Below are positions 24,501-28,373 of a DNA stretch of 64,000 nt, piece after piece (positions within the stretch are counted from its first letter, which is position 1; each line of letters starts with the position of its first letter). The DNA lies in NCBI GenBank assembly GCA_947462335.1, contig OX381705.1, positions 35,177,570 through 35,241,569 on the forward strand, written 5' to 3'. This DNA is from Harmothoe impar (Eukaryota > Annelida > Polychaeta > Phyllodocida > Polynoidae). Under the pieces are notes generated by a model. That model saw nothing but the letters and a program-made list of their open reading frames with translations, was not told where the DNA came from and made no database searches. The translations under genes and the position numbers were made by a program.

Positions 24501-27500
24501 TTCATGGGCAACATTATTACAGACAATGGTATGCGACCTGACCCGGACAAGGTGGCAGCCATTGTTGGGATGCCGACCCCGACCAACAAAGCTGGGTTGC
24601 TCAGGTTTATAGGCATGGCCACATATTTGTCACAGTTCTGCGAGAATTTGAGCTCAACCCTACAGCCACTTCGGATGCTAACGAAGGATGGTGCAAGCTT
24701 CATATGGTCAGACACACAAGAGCAAGCCTTCCAGAGCGCCAAGGCCCTCATCACATCAGCACCCACACTCCTGTACTACTGCTTGGACAAGCCTGTCACC
24801 TTACAGGTGGATGCTAGTGAGTCAGGGCTGGGTGCAGCGCTCCTTCAACCAAATGCCAAGGGTGAGTTACAGCCCGTAGCATTCAGCTCATGTCACCTCA
24901 GTGCGACAGAACAACGCTACTCTCAGATGGAGAAAGAATGTCTGGCAATATGCCAGGGACTACACAAGTTTGACCAGTGGCTATACGGGAAAGCTGACAT
25001 TACACAGATCATAAACCACTTGTCCCGATTATGTCAAAACCACTACACAAGGCGCCTGCCAGATTGCAGCGGATGCTAATGACCCTGCAGCGCTATCGCT
25101 TCGCACTTGAATACAAGAAAGGCACTACCCTGCTGATTGCGGACACGCTCTCTAGAGCGGCCCTGCACACCCCAGTCAACACGCCTGTAACTGGGTTTGA
25201 GGTGTTCAGGCTGGAATGTGAATCTATCTGCCGGAGCCCCAGGCTGACTGGAGAGACCGAGAAGGAGATAGTCCTACTCACCAATGCTGACGAGACCCTC
25301 AGTGCTCTTCGGGACACAATCATCAATGGATGGCCCGACAATCGTACCCTGTTGCCCAAGGATCTTAGGCCATTTTGGGGATACAGGGATGAACTGTCTG
25401 TACTGAATGAGGCTATATATAAGGGGGAGACTGTGTTGGTGCCTCAACAGCTCCGGGCCAAAATGTTAGGCAAGATCCATGCAAATCACCTTGGGGCTGA
25501 GTCAAACTACAGAATGGCAAAGCAGGTATTGTTCTGGCCTGGAATGAGAGCGGCAATCAAGGACATGTGTGAGGCTTGTGGGACCTGTGCATTGTATGGC
25601 TCAGCCTCACAAAAGGAGCCCATGATGTCACTACCGATACCAACCAGGGCTTGGGAGCTACTCAGCCAGGACTTGTGTGCCTTTGAGGGTAAGGACTACC
25701 TAGTAACCGTGTGCCATTTCTCAGACTGGATTGAGGTAGATGAGCTGGGGGACACTCTGGCCTCCACAGTTGTAGCCAAGACCGAGGCCCATCTAGCCAC
25801 TTTTGGCGCCCCAGCAAGAATACACACAGACAATGGCCCTCAATTTATAAGTAAGGACTATGCAGATTTCGCGATCAGGTATAACTTCAACCACACAACG
25901 TCATCTCCTTATTACCCCAAGGGAAATGGCCGAGCAGAGGCGGCTGTGAAGGTAGCCAAAGGCCTACTAAAGAAATCCACGAACATCAGCCTGGCCCTAC
26001 TTCTTCATCGGAACACCCCTCAATCTGGCTACACATACTCACCTGCGCAGCGCATGTTGTGTCGCCGAACACGCACCCCTCTGCCGACCTCAGACAGACT
26101 GTTGGACCCTCAGGTGGTGGACACTCGTGTGGTTCAGGAAGAGATTGAGGCTCGGAGAGTGGCCAGCAAGACATTGTATGACAGGAATGTGGTCCACCAT
26201 TCCCCACTCTCGATTGGGGACTATGCCTACTTAAAGCCCCCTCCGAACAAGCGTGGTCAGCCATGGGCTTATGGGCAGGTAGTGGACTGCAAAGGACCTA
26301 GATCATACACCCTTCAGACCGACCGTGGGACAGCTAGCCGTAACCGGGTTCATGTGCGACCAGCTGCTCCCCCACAAAAGGACCTTGGATGCGTACAAGT
26401 GCCACAGGTACTGGTACCTGGTGGCCCACCTCTGGTGAGGGCCCCAGATCAGCCAGACCTACAAGACGACCAGCTTGAGTCGCAACCTGGGGTGACAGCA
26501 CCTCGCTCTCCAGTGCGGTCCCCAATGGGTCCCGCACCGTCTACTCCAAGTGTTGGTGCATCTCGGCCTGGTGCTGGTAGTGGCCCAGTTATGAGCAATA
26601 AACTGGCCCTCGCACCAAGCCCTTCACCTGCTCGTCGTACAAGGACGAGAGACATATATCGACCAACAAAATATGATGACTACGACCTCACATAGAACCA
26701 ACTTTGTGACTTCATTCCCGGTCTACCTGCTATGTTAAACCCTGTGACATTATTTTATGCCTCATTGTTCCCAGTTTCTTTCCAGCGAAGTACTGCTATC
26801 ATGGGATAATATGACTATGGAGGTCGTCACTATTGTGTTTCTTATGATTTGGACTATACATGTCTGCGGGGATGTTTAATTCTTTAAAAGAATATATATA
26901 GGCCTATATATATAAAAAAAAAATTTAAAAAAATCTTTTAATAAAAGGGAGATGTTGGGGGGCGCATCGGAGGTGCGACACCAGAATCCAAGATGGCGGA
27001 CTTGAGCGCACATGGCAGACAGTGTCCCAACATGTATTGATGTAGATCTACTGGTAACTCAACTGATAATAAAGAAGTCTAACATCACTCTGACTCACAG
27101 CTTGTATGCTCCAACTTTATCACATTTGGTTGCCATGACGACCAGCTTGGTCATAAATTTCTGAAATTTACTTTTTCAAAAATTTTGGCCTAAATCATAG
27201 AAAACCTACTTGTAGTGATCAAATTTTTCCCGTTTTTTTAAAAATATGTTATTTGTAACTTATATTTTCTACAAAAAATTATTTTTGGCTATAACCCTAA
27301 ATCCAGAGGCCCCAGGCCCTCTGTCTCACTGTGCCCCGTGTCTCACTGTAACCCACTCTCCCCTAGACAAAAGCATTGTATCGATACCTTATTTCTCTCA
27401 CTGAAAAACCTGTCATTTCCCTTTCAGAAACTGCAAAGATTGTGTAAATTGTTCACCTAAAACTTGCTTTTTATTCTGTTTGAAAATGATGTTATTTACA

Positions 27501-27837
27501 GCCATATAATATTGAGGAAAAGGGACTTCAAATTGTGCTCAAAGTGCTATCAAGTGTTTATCTTTATTGACTCAAGTATAAAAGAAAGAATGAAACAGAC
27601 GAAAAAACGTTTTTCAAGCAGATATAGTCTGTGTTTGGAATATCGAAATAAATCGATATAATCGAAAAATCGAGACCAAAATAGTGATAATTGAAATCGA
27701 AATAAATTCGATATCAATGACATCCCTAGCTGGACTGCAAGGATCAGGACTTACCCATCTATTATGTTTTCTGGTGAGTGATTCTCATCTGAAGATGTTG
27801 CTATAGAAACAAACGTGTCAGGACCAGAAGAATGCAT
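385..27837 (-). CDS. IFT25: IFT25 (HSPB11) intraflagellar transport protein, complete gene, 4 exons
   Basis: IFT25 is a small jelly-roll (F5/8C-like) subunit of IFT-B that pairs with IFT27 and helps move BBSome and Hedgehog cargo out of cilia. On the minus strand, four exons join in phase to give 132 aa plus stop (399 nt); the human protein is 144 aa. Exons are 27755-27837, 8399-8505, 926-994 and 385-524. Hallmarks are ATSSDENHSPENIIDG (about residues 13-28), TFWTTTGRYPQEF (32-44), VKTLKVE then SEPVDF (64-79), and HLRFVIKDAFDHF near the C-terminus. Each matches the remembered human sequence in the same order. All junctions are GT-AG. An in-frame TAA lies two codons upstream of the ATG, fixing the start. 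The N-terminus is shorter than in vertebrates. Introns of 19 kb and 7.4 kb are almost wholly mobile DNA. The match is from memory, but four ordered in-phase exons make chance very unlikely. Confidence 0.9.
525..925. other. IFT25 intron 3
   Basis: A 401-bp AT-rich intron between exons 3 and 4. No repeat or coding signal was recognised beyond A/T runs. Confidence 0.7.
926..994 (-). CDS. IFT25: IFT25 exon 3
   Basis: The acceptor TTAATTTCAG and donor GTAACT bound 69 nt that encode VKTLKVET...SEPVDFTENCSK. This corresponds to the VQTLKIE...KEPVDF segment of the human protein. The phase fits both neighbouring exons. Confidence 0.87.
995..1364. other. IFT25 intron 2, unassigned part
   Basis: AT-rich intronic sequence between exon 3 and the LINE tail. 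It contains a short (TA)n run near 1110. Nothing else was recognised. Confidence 0.5.
1720..5757 (-). mobile_element. LINE B, inserted inside LINE A
   Basis: A second, different LINE on the minus strand. It begins within an endonuclease domain (VLTVYRPPQG, ILGDFNCDF, ALISDHLPIF; 5757-4972). It continues with RT (4975-4139, RPISILPAPSKVLEK, CGFRKEHSTAEA, CFIDISKAFNSI), the catalytic LYADDIVLYT near 4040, then thumb and C-terminal sequence to a stop at 2259. A 3' UTR and an 18-nt poly(A), seen as poly(T) at 1720-1737, follow. LINE A resumes exactly at the poly(A). LINE B is 5'-truncated and is split by a pogo-like MITE at 3086-4013. No convincing long target-site duplication was seen; only GCT is shared. 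Confidence 0.82.
3086..4013. mobile_element. pogo/Tigger-like MITE nested in LINE B
   Basis: A 928-bp non-autonomous element. The ends are perfect 10-bp inverted repeats CAGTCAACTC / GAGTTGACTG flanked by TA on both sides, the pattern of pogo/Tigger transposons. It interrupts LINE B just after the catalytic YADD. The interior has many GCGGCCAC-type subrepeats near both ends, several G/C homopolymers of 9 or more, and GACATGGG...AAAATCGATATGGC repeats (3700-3850). No transposase is encoded. Confidence 0.8.
4972..6396 (-). pseudogene. Chimeric ORF: LINE A RT end fused to LINE B endonuclease
   Basis: A 474-codon open frame that is not one protein. Residues 1 to about 212 are the RT palm and thumb of LINE A, starting just before YADD. 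The frame then passes in phase, at about 5757 (...LLFYAHA then GGVMCYLA...), into the endonuclease domain of LINE B, with GDFN and SDHLPIF motifs. RT normally follows endonuclease in LINEs, so the reversed order exposes the junction. Confidence 0.8.
7332..7721. mobile_element. 390-bp CAG-ended TIR element in LINE A
   Basis: Ends are CAGTGGCGGCAGAACAGG and, inverted, CAGGGGCGGCGGAAGGTGG, flanked by a 5-bp duplication TATTA (7327-7331, 7722-7726). The coding frame of LINE A is interrupted here. It is non-autonomous and G/C-run rich. CAG...CTG ends suggest a hAT-type element, although classic hATs duplicate 8 bp. Confidence 0.7.
8399..8505 (-). CDS. IFT25: IFT25 exon 2
   Basis: The acceptor is a pyrimidine stretch followed by AATGAACAG, and the donor is GTATGT. 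It encodes residues 28-63, including FWTTTG and PQEF. It begins in phase 2 and ends in phase 1. Confidence 0.9.
8506..8897. other. IFT25 intron 1 start with a perfect hairpin
   Basis: Holds G-rich low-complexity DNA (8660-8770) and a perfect 17-bp stem with a 4-nt loop at 8826-8863 (AGTCTTAGTCCCATGAG and its complement). No coding signal was recognised. Confidence 0.55.
8826..8863. repeat. Perfect 17-bp inverted repeat, TTTC loop
   Basis: Both arms match exactly at 8826-8842 and 8847-8863. The hairpin sits just upstream of the recognisable Ty3-type gag fragment. Confidence 0.85.
8898..9359 (+). pseudogene. Element 1 gag fragment with zinc knuckles
   Basis: Two overlapping frames carry CPNCNQDSHPSMKSC and CGNCKRYNHFAAVC, the CCHC knuckles of a Ty3-type Gag nucleocapsid. 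A frameshift separates the two parts near 9060. The segment is cut by the MITE at 9360. Confidence 0.75.
9360..9739. mobile_element. piggyBac-like MITE in element 1
   Basis: A 380-bp insertion flanked by TTAA on both sides (9356-9359, 9740-9743). Its ends are CCCTTTAAGGCCGA and, inverted, CCCTTTAGGGCCGA (13/14 match). TTAA targets with CCCTTT ends are the piggyBac pattern. The interior has G runs and ACTATAGTCGATGCTCGGCC-like subrepeats, with no coding capacity. Related subrepeats occur at 29538-29578 and 43051-43112. Confidence 0.78.
9744..10972 (+). pseudogene. Element 1 protease and reverse transcriptase fragments
   Basis: Protease with a DTGA active site (VDTGAQVNVLP) is followed by RT pieces at 9820-10341, 10384-10689 and 10693-10972. 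Visible motifs are YLRMPFGIN, SDDVLV (catalytic DD) and the VKYYGHIISDNGI to LGMVNYLAKF thumb/connection. Frames shift near 10340 and 10690. The LINE insertion stops it at 10972. Confidence 0.8.
10973..12288 (+). mobile_element. 5'-truncated LINE inserted in element 1
   Basis: Starts within an RT domain (MYADDIIMQD near 11120), continues through TTYNYLGVELYG and the C-terminal region (GPSYRGVALWNTL) to a stop at 11895. A 3' UTR follows, ending in an (ATTCA)n tail at 12268-12288. AAAG is present at both edges (10969-10972, 12289-12292). It splits the RT/RNase H region of the LTR element. Its reading frame has internal breaks near 11440-11660. Confidence 0.78.
12293..14061 (+). pseudogene. Element 1 RNase H and integrase fragments
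   Basis: RNase H (TLQVDASEKATGA, IEYASRAL) runs into an in-frame TGA at 12451. Integrase follows with an HHCC zinc region (GHFGIEKCRVQARSAIFWPGM), a core with ATDLF and ISDNGLQYSS, and NGLAKRM where the DDE family normally has glutamate after NGLA. The third catalytic residue is therefore lysine, so this copy should be inactive. Frameshifts occur near 12485 and 13060. Confidence 0.8.
14243..14400 (+). repeat. Putative 3' LTR of element 1
   Basis: Begins TGTTGTG directly after a polypurine tract AAGAAAGGGGGA. The right end is not defined because there is no 5' partner to compare and the next element starts about here. Confidence 0.45.
14486..15898 (+). CDS. Gag-like ORF1 of the YR retrotransposon
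   Basis: 470 aa, intact. It has a Gly/Pro/Gln-rich N-terminus, a helical Glu/Lys/Arg-rich segment (about 50-100), and a middle region with RPDYHLPADKDYSEMSYREL. A C-terminal Cys/His cluster (CPDHLCKRFN...C...CRKQHSCAVCGGPHGARGC, about 395-430) is typical of DIRS/Ngaro Gag proteins. A Gln/Gly/Tyr-rich tail follows. A role in packaging element RNA is inferred from family order. Confidence 0.75.
   Translation: MLQGQDQPAPAQDDHGGSQGRQETGQGSSASPASPGGTARQHSEQAAEYSAAREVELQQALDRIEALTIKEKAREDLKRTQRLKEAEMEVAGLRASDNRVERDTNLAEAAFRGVVEAVQGRDGLQRPAEQPYTTRTRAPAATTCPHYPGKTPTEVFRLCPRSSSSARMRKQRWRTIILPSAGGLGINLGASHTLHTGLATAGLGFSNMGLQSGDVDGLFRNVASGKSAVEGDILASLHAANEASMRERSKLWIRPDYHLPADKDYSEMSYRELIYGMINVTQALIIADHPDLSPLSYLDHMKFIALKEIKSTYCMKAICQYDREVTDKVLKKQIPKFAAADHGTMANNMGMDKTLAYVKMQQEMAKQMSLLNKAPGKPPARPSSQGKFRIDCPDHLCKRFNFTACDWALCRKQHSCAVCGGPHGARGCAHNPYNQGGQPQSQGSYQGQQHPYYGQQTQNYGQQGGQQRNP
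15953..17600 (+). pseudogene. RT and RNase H of the YR retrotransposon, broken
   Basis: The frame opens at 15953 (WDISCRHRVQGVVSQLKPAGW) and shifts near 16335 into the RT core: AVPKATGGFRPITDASRP, TDIASAYRSVLI, FGTRAAPFIFNR, then FNYLDDFLLL with the catalytic YLDD. An in-frame TAG at 17029-17031 precedes RNase H (LAMDASGRGYGVVF, NIQEFYPLIEALWRWG, FSDNTQVVSAINTG, HIPGHVNVVADALSRL). The YLDD box and this RNase H type are characteristic of DIRS-order elements. Confidence 0.83.
17620..18609 (+). pseudogene. Tyrosine recombinase of the YR retrotransposon, one frameshift
   Basis: It overlaps the RNase H end in another frame. The N-terminal core-binding part (WRTKASQWKRFITFCTWLG) is followed by a catalytic domain with the first Arg in FRSLLRKSN. 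After a frameshift near 18410 come HSMLR (H-x-x-R), VGDWAS, and the presumed nucleophile Tyr in IYLAKP. It ends in ...DALIAASNY. In intact elements this enzyme integrates a circular DNA intermediate without making target duplications. Confidence 0.82.
18667..18747 (+). repeat. 81-bp direct repeat, copy 1 (B1)
   Basis: Identical over 81 bp to 18951-19031. It lies 58 bp after the recombinase stop, where Ngaro elements carry split direct repeats used for circularisation and recombination. Confidence 0.85.
18951..19031 (+). repeat. 81-bp direct repeat, copy 2 (B2)
   Basis: Exact copy of 18667-18747, separated from it by 203 bp that would be the A2 unit. It defines the right end of the YR element. 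Confidence 0.85.
19032..20526. repeat. Repeat-rich intron DNA with GGCCAAAATAGCCCC palindromes
   Basis: GGCTATTTTGGCC or its complement recurs at 19034, 19194-19229, 19838 and, degraded, 20105-20140. The 19194-19229 copy is a perfect 15-bp stem with a 6-nt loop. This looks like a decayed TIR element family. The interior is AT-rich and non-coding. Confidence 0.5.
19291..19466. mobile_element. Short pogo-like MITE
   Basis: The left end CAGTCAACCCTTACTTCCTCGAA and inverted right end (AGTCGGCCCTCACTTCCTCGAA) match imperfectly. The interior repeats ACTTCCTCGGA several times. It shares the CAGTCAAC start with the element at 3086. TA precedes the left end; the right duplication is unclear. Confidence 0.6.
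20527..20762. mobile_element. G-run MITE, copy 1
   Basis: 236 bp with near-perfect inverted ends AGGGAGTGCTCATTTTTTTA and its complement TAAAAAATGAGCACTCCCT, followed inward by CAACAGGGGGGGG and CCCCC...GTTG. The middle carries GGCAGGCCGAAAAT and CGCGTTCGCGCCCCTTTGTAG shared with the copies at 21515 and 32926. Confidence 0.8.
20831..21513. mobile_element. TIR element with about 45-bp ends, carrying a nested MITE
   Basis: The left end AGTTCATCTAATCTGAACTC continues GTCGCTGCGGGC. The right end is its inverted copy, ending ...GATTAGATGAACT. Inside lies a different 457-bp element (20920-21376). The outer element is non-coding and only about 220 bp long once the insert is discounted. Confidence 0.78.
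20920..21376. mobile_element. Nested MITE with CCCCGGGGGGGCCACTC ends
   Basis: Perfect 17-bp inverted ends, flanked by a 6-bp duplication CACGAA (20914-20919 and 21377-21382). The interior holds at least five copies of a degenerate CCCCTTTTAGCGGGATACC motif about 40-60 bp apart. Non-coding. Confidence 0.8.
21515..21839. mobile_element. G-run MITE, copy 2
   Basis: 325 bp with AGGGAGTGCTCATTTTTTAT / AAAAAATGAGCACTCCCT ends, abutting the preceding TIR element. The internal module (AGCGCG...GCTACAAAGGGGCGCGAACGCG...CGGCCTGCCGG) is in the opposite orientation to copy 1. It contains G/C runs of up to 15. Confidence 0.8.
21886..22049 (+). repeat. 5' LTR of element 2
   Basis: 164 bp, TGTTGGGG...CTCCAACT, with one mismatch to the 3' LTR. 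It contains AATAAAG near 22010, a possible processing signal. Confidence 0.9.
22050..22066 (+). promoter_or_regulatory. Primer-binding site of element 2
   Basis: TGGTGTCAGAAGTGGGG lies immediately after the 5' LTR. TGG would pair with a tRNA 3' CCA; the tRNA species was not assigned. Confidence 0.7.
22263..25079 (+). CDS. Element 2 Gag-Pro-RT-RNase H polyprotein (frame 1)
   Basis: About 938 aa from MSRPRKPE, the first Met after the PBS region that begins a Gag-like sequence; the frame is open upstream to 22224. Gag is followed by two zinc knuckles (CHWCGDKRGPHPWSNC, CDKCGGNDHFSRVC; nt 22955-23065). A protease-like region reads IESAAGINTMP where DSGA/DTGA is expected. RT carries FSLLDVREGFLHI, RLPFGISSAPEEFQ and catalytic IADDILVYG, and RNase H carries LQVDASESGLGAALL. 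The frame is lost near 25000 before the RNase H motif DHKPL and ends in unrelated residues. Confidence 0.85.
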   Translation: MSRPRKPELSLSGNISENFKNFEMRFHDYCTEAEYRDLAKDLATHRVEYYAKPLMEIAALRSSMPDEALQVIRYSIEPQIPVADKAKPWVWMERLRIHYTGTATSSLLTDRFTFWLATQGAHESIQDWETHVRRDCSLCGYDALTDEMSRDKFIFGLRNSDIRADLLKCHVKADDTKKTLSDVVAEAKTLEAAKRANQLIGEASGKTDETVNWAAQGKAHKDMQLKRESGTCHWCGDKRGPHPWSNCPAKGKTCDKCGGNDHFSRVCLETQGDNRRPQSQGRGAGQSRRNRRGRGGYHGTPNKPPTDDRARQHSVHAVQTDGDQACAPESAYPHDQYDEQCYSLGDVDAFQAGARKGRKYFAHLLLSDKGDSFVRTPVQIESAAGINTMPERLAKSLFPTITMSRSPYQLFPYKKTSPVKPLGQINLLCDRGNRYSDLVFQVLADSDIGDKPALLSGEDSESLGLIKIMADEVLSLSPDVVDAADQGQYPPSPKTIQIPLSRRLPPAGKLTKDAILREYKSSFQGLGYLGPTVHFQMKADVMPVQMPNHRVPVAKREKEKEALDRYVALGIMEKVDEPTPWCSNALIRETPKKFRVCIDPSQTVNKAIMRPFFQIPTLKEHLHKLGDAKCFSLLDVREGFLHIPLDGESSLQTTMHTSYGRYRWLRLPFGISSAPEEFQKRLLDALEGLEGTICIADDILVYGEGESYDVAKVNHDRRLVALMERCVAKDIRLNPDKFKFALKELKFMGNIITDNGMRPDPDKVAAIVGMPTPTNKAGLLRFIGMATYLSQFCENLSSTLQPLRMLTKDGASFIWSDTQEQAFQSAKALITSAPTLLYYCLDKPVTLQVDASESGLGAALLQPNAKGELQPVAFSSCHLSATEQRYSQMEKECLAICQGLHKFDQWLYGKADITQIINHLSRLCQNHYTRRLPDCSGC
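25031..26695 (+). CDS. Element 2 RNase H end and integrase (frame 2)
   Basis: Continues RNase H (KPLHKAPARLQRML, ADTLSRAAL), then integrase. It has an HHCC zinc domain (KIHANHLGAESNYRMAKQ...CEACGTC) and a catalytic core with all three acidic residues: SQDLCAFEGKDYLV, IHTDNGPQF and GNGRAEAAVK. A C-terminal GDYAYLKPPPNKRGQPWAYG region matches the GPY/F-type module. A Pro/Ser-rich tail follows; there is no chromodomain and no env-like ORF. The ATG at 25031 is internal to the polyprotein and is not a true start. Confidence 0.83.
   Translation: MSKPLHKAPARLQRMLMTLQRYRFALEYKKGTTLLIADTLSRAALHTPVNTPVTGFEVFRLECESICRSPRLTGETEKEIVLLTNADETLSALRDTIINGWPDNRTLLPKDLRPFWGYRDELSVLNEAIYKGETVLVPQQLRAKMLGKIHANHLGAESNYRMAKQVLFWPGMRAAIKDMCEACGTCALYGSASQKEPMMSLPIPTRAWELLSQDLCAFEGKDYLVTVCHFSDWIEVDELGDTLASTVVAKTEAHLATFGAPARIHTDNGPQFISKDYADFAIRYNFNHTTSSPYYPKGNGRAEAAVKVAKGLLKKSTNISLALLLHRNTPQSGYTYSPAQRMLCRRTRTPLPTSDRLLDPQVVDTRVVQEEIEARRVASKTLYDRNVVHHSPLSIGDYAYLKPPPNKRGQPWAYGQVVDCKGPRSYTLQTDRGTASRNRVHVRPAAPPQKDLGCVQVPQVLVPGGPPLVRAPDQPDLQDDQLESQPGVTAPRSPVRSPMGPAPSTPSVGASRPGAGSGPVMSNKLALAPSPSPARRTRTRDIYRPTKYDDYDLT
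26953..27116 (+). repeat. 3' LTR of element 2
   Basis: 164 bp, preceded by the polypurine tract AAAAGGGAGA (26943-26952). It is followed by TTAT, matching the 4 bp before the 5' LTR. Confidence 0.9.
27121..27754. other. IFT25 intron 1, first part
   Basis: AT-rich single-copy-looking DNA between the LTR element and exon 1. It has a C/T-rich stretch near 27300-27365 and GAAATCGAAATAAATTCGAT-type short repeats at 27640-27715. No coding signal was seen. Confidence 0.5.
27755..27837 (-). CDS. IFT25: IFT25 exon 1
   Basis: Encodes residues 1-27 plus two bases. The ATG is at 27837-27835 and the donor GTAAGT follows GATGG. It carries the SSDE...PENIIDG motif of the family. Confidence 0.88.
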
Positions 27838-28265
27838 TGTTTAACACTGAAACGCTATCTCAAAAATGGAAATTACTTTGAAGATGTTCACTCAAGAACC
27901 TGAGTCAAGAACGTAAACATTGGCGGCAGATCGGAATGTAGAAGTTTGCGCCACCTAGGTTGTTTACTGTGAACCACATTAGGCTAGGTTAAGTTTAGTA
28001 AATTAGTTGCGTACTAAATGTACCTGGTGCAAAGTCGTTTTTATAAGTATTTTACTGGCTCTAAATCATTATATGAGCATAAAGTTTCATGGAAATTACT
28101 TGTTTAATTCTATTAGGCTATCCTAATCAGGGTATTTTCGTATTAGGTCGAGCTGCACAGAAACTGATGACGTACTTCGCATAGCGACACTACAACATTA
28201 ATTTTGCAAAGGCTTTGCCGCCCTGAAATACTTCAAAAGTAGATGTAACAGTTCTCTTTCTCATC
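27838..28265. promoter_or_regulatory. Divergent promoter region, IFT25 / SAMD15
   Basis: 428 bp separate the two start codons, which face away from each other. Transcription of both must start here, or in unseen 5' exons. A CRE-like TGACGTAC lies at 28168-28175. No TATA box at a usual distance and no clear RFX X-box was seen. Confidence 0.6.
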
Positions 28266-28373
28266 ATGTCGAATAACGAGGACCTTAAGGATGGAAGAAT
28301 CCCAGCCTGTTTGCACTGGACAGTCGATGATGTAGCCGCATGGATCGAAGAAATAGGTTTCCCATATTACAAG
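28266..28373 (+). CDS. SAMD15: SAMD15-like exon 1
   Basis: 36 codons from MSNNEDLKDG to GFPYYK, donor GTGCGT, phase 0. This is the first Met of the frame; there is no nearby upstream stop, so a longer 5' coding exon is not excluded. Confidence 0.8.

Larger units (their letters stand above)
21886..27116 (+). mobile_element. Young full-length Ty3/gypsy-type LTR retrotransposon (element 2)
   Basis: 5231 bp with two 164-bp LTRs (21886-22049, 26953-27116) differing at one position (A/G within AAGATGGCRGAC) and flanked by TTAT duplications (21882-21885, 27117-27120). A primer-binding site TGGTGTCAGAAGTGGG starts directly after the 5' LTR, and a polypurine tract precedes the 3' LTR. Gag-Pro-RT-RNase H occupies one frame (22263-25079) and the rest of RNase H plus integrase another (to 26695). 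A short lesion near 25000 breaks the frame. It lies antisense in IFT25 intron 1. Near-identical LTRs mean recent insertion. Confidence 0.9.

Noticed and set aside
27941..27965. Possible RFX X-box (AACAACCTAGGTGGC) in the IFT25/SAMD15 promoter
   Set aside because: Only about two thirds of consensus positions fit, within chance expectation for 428 bp.
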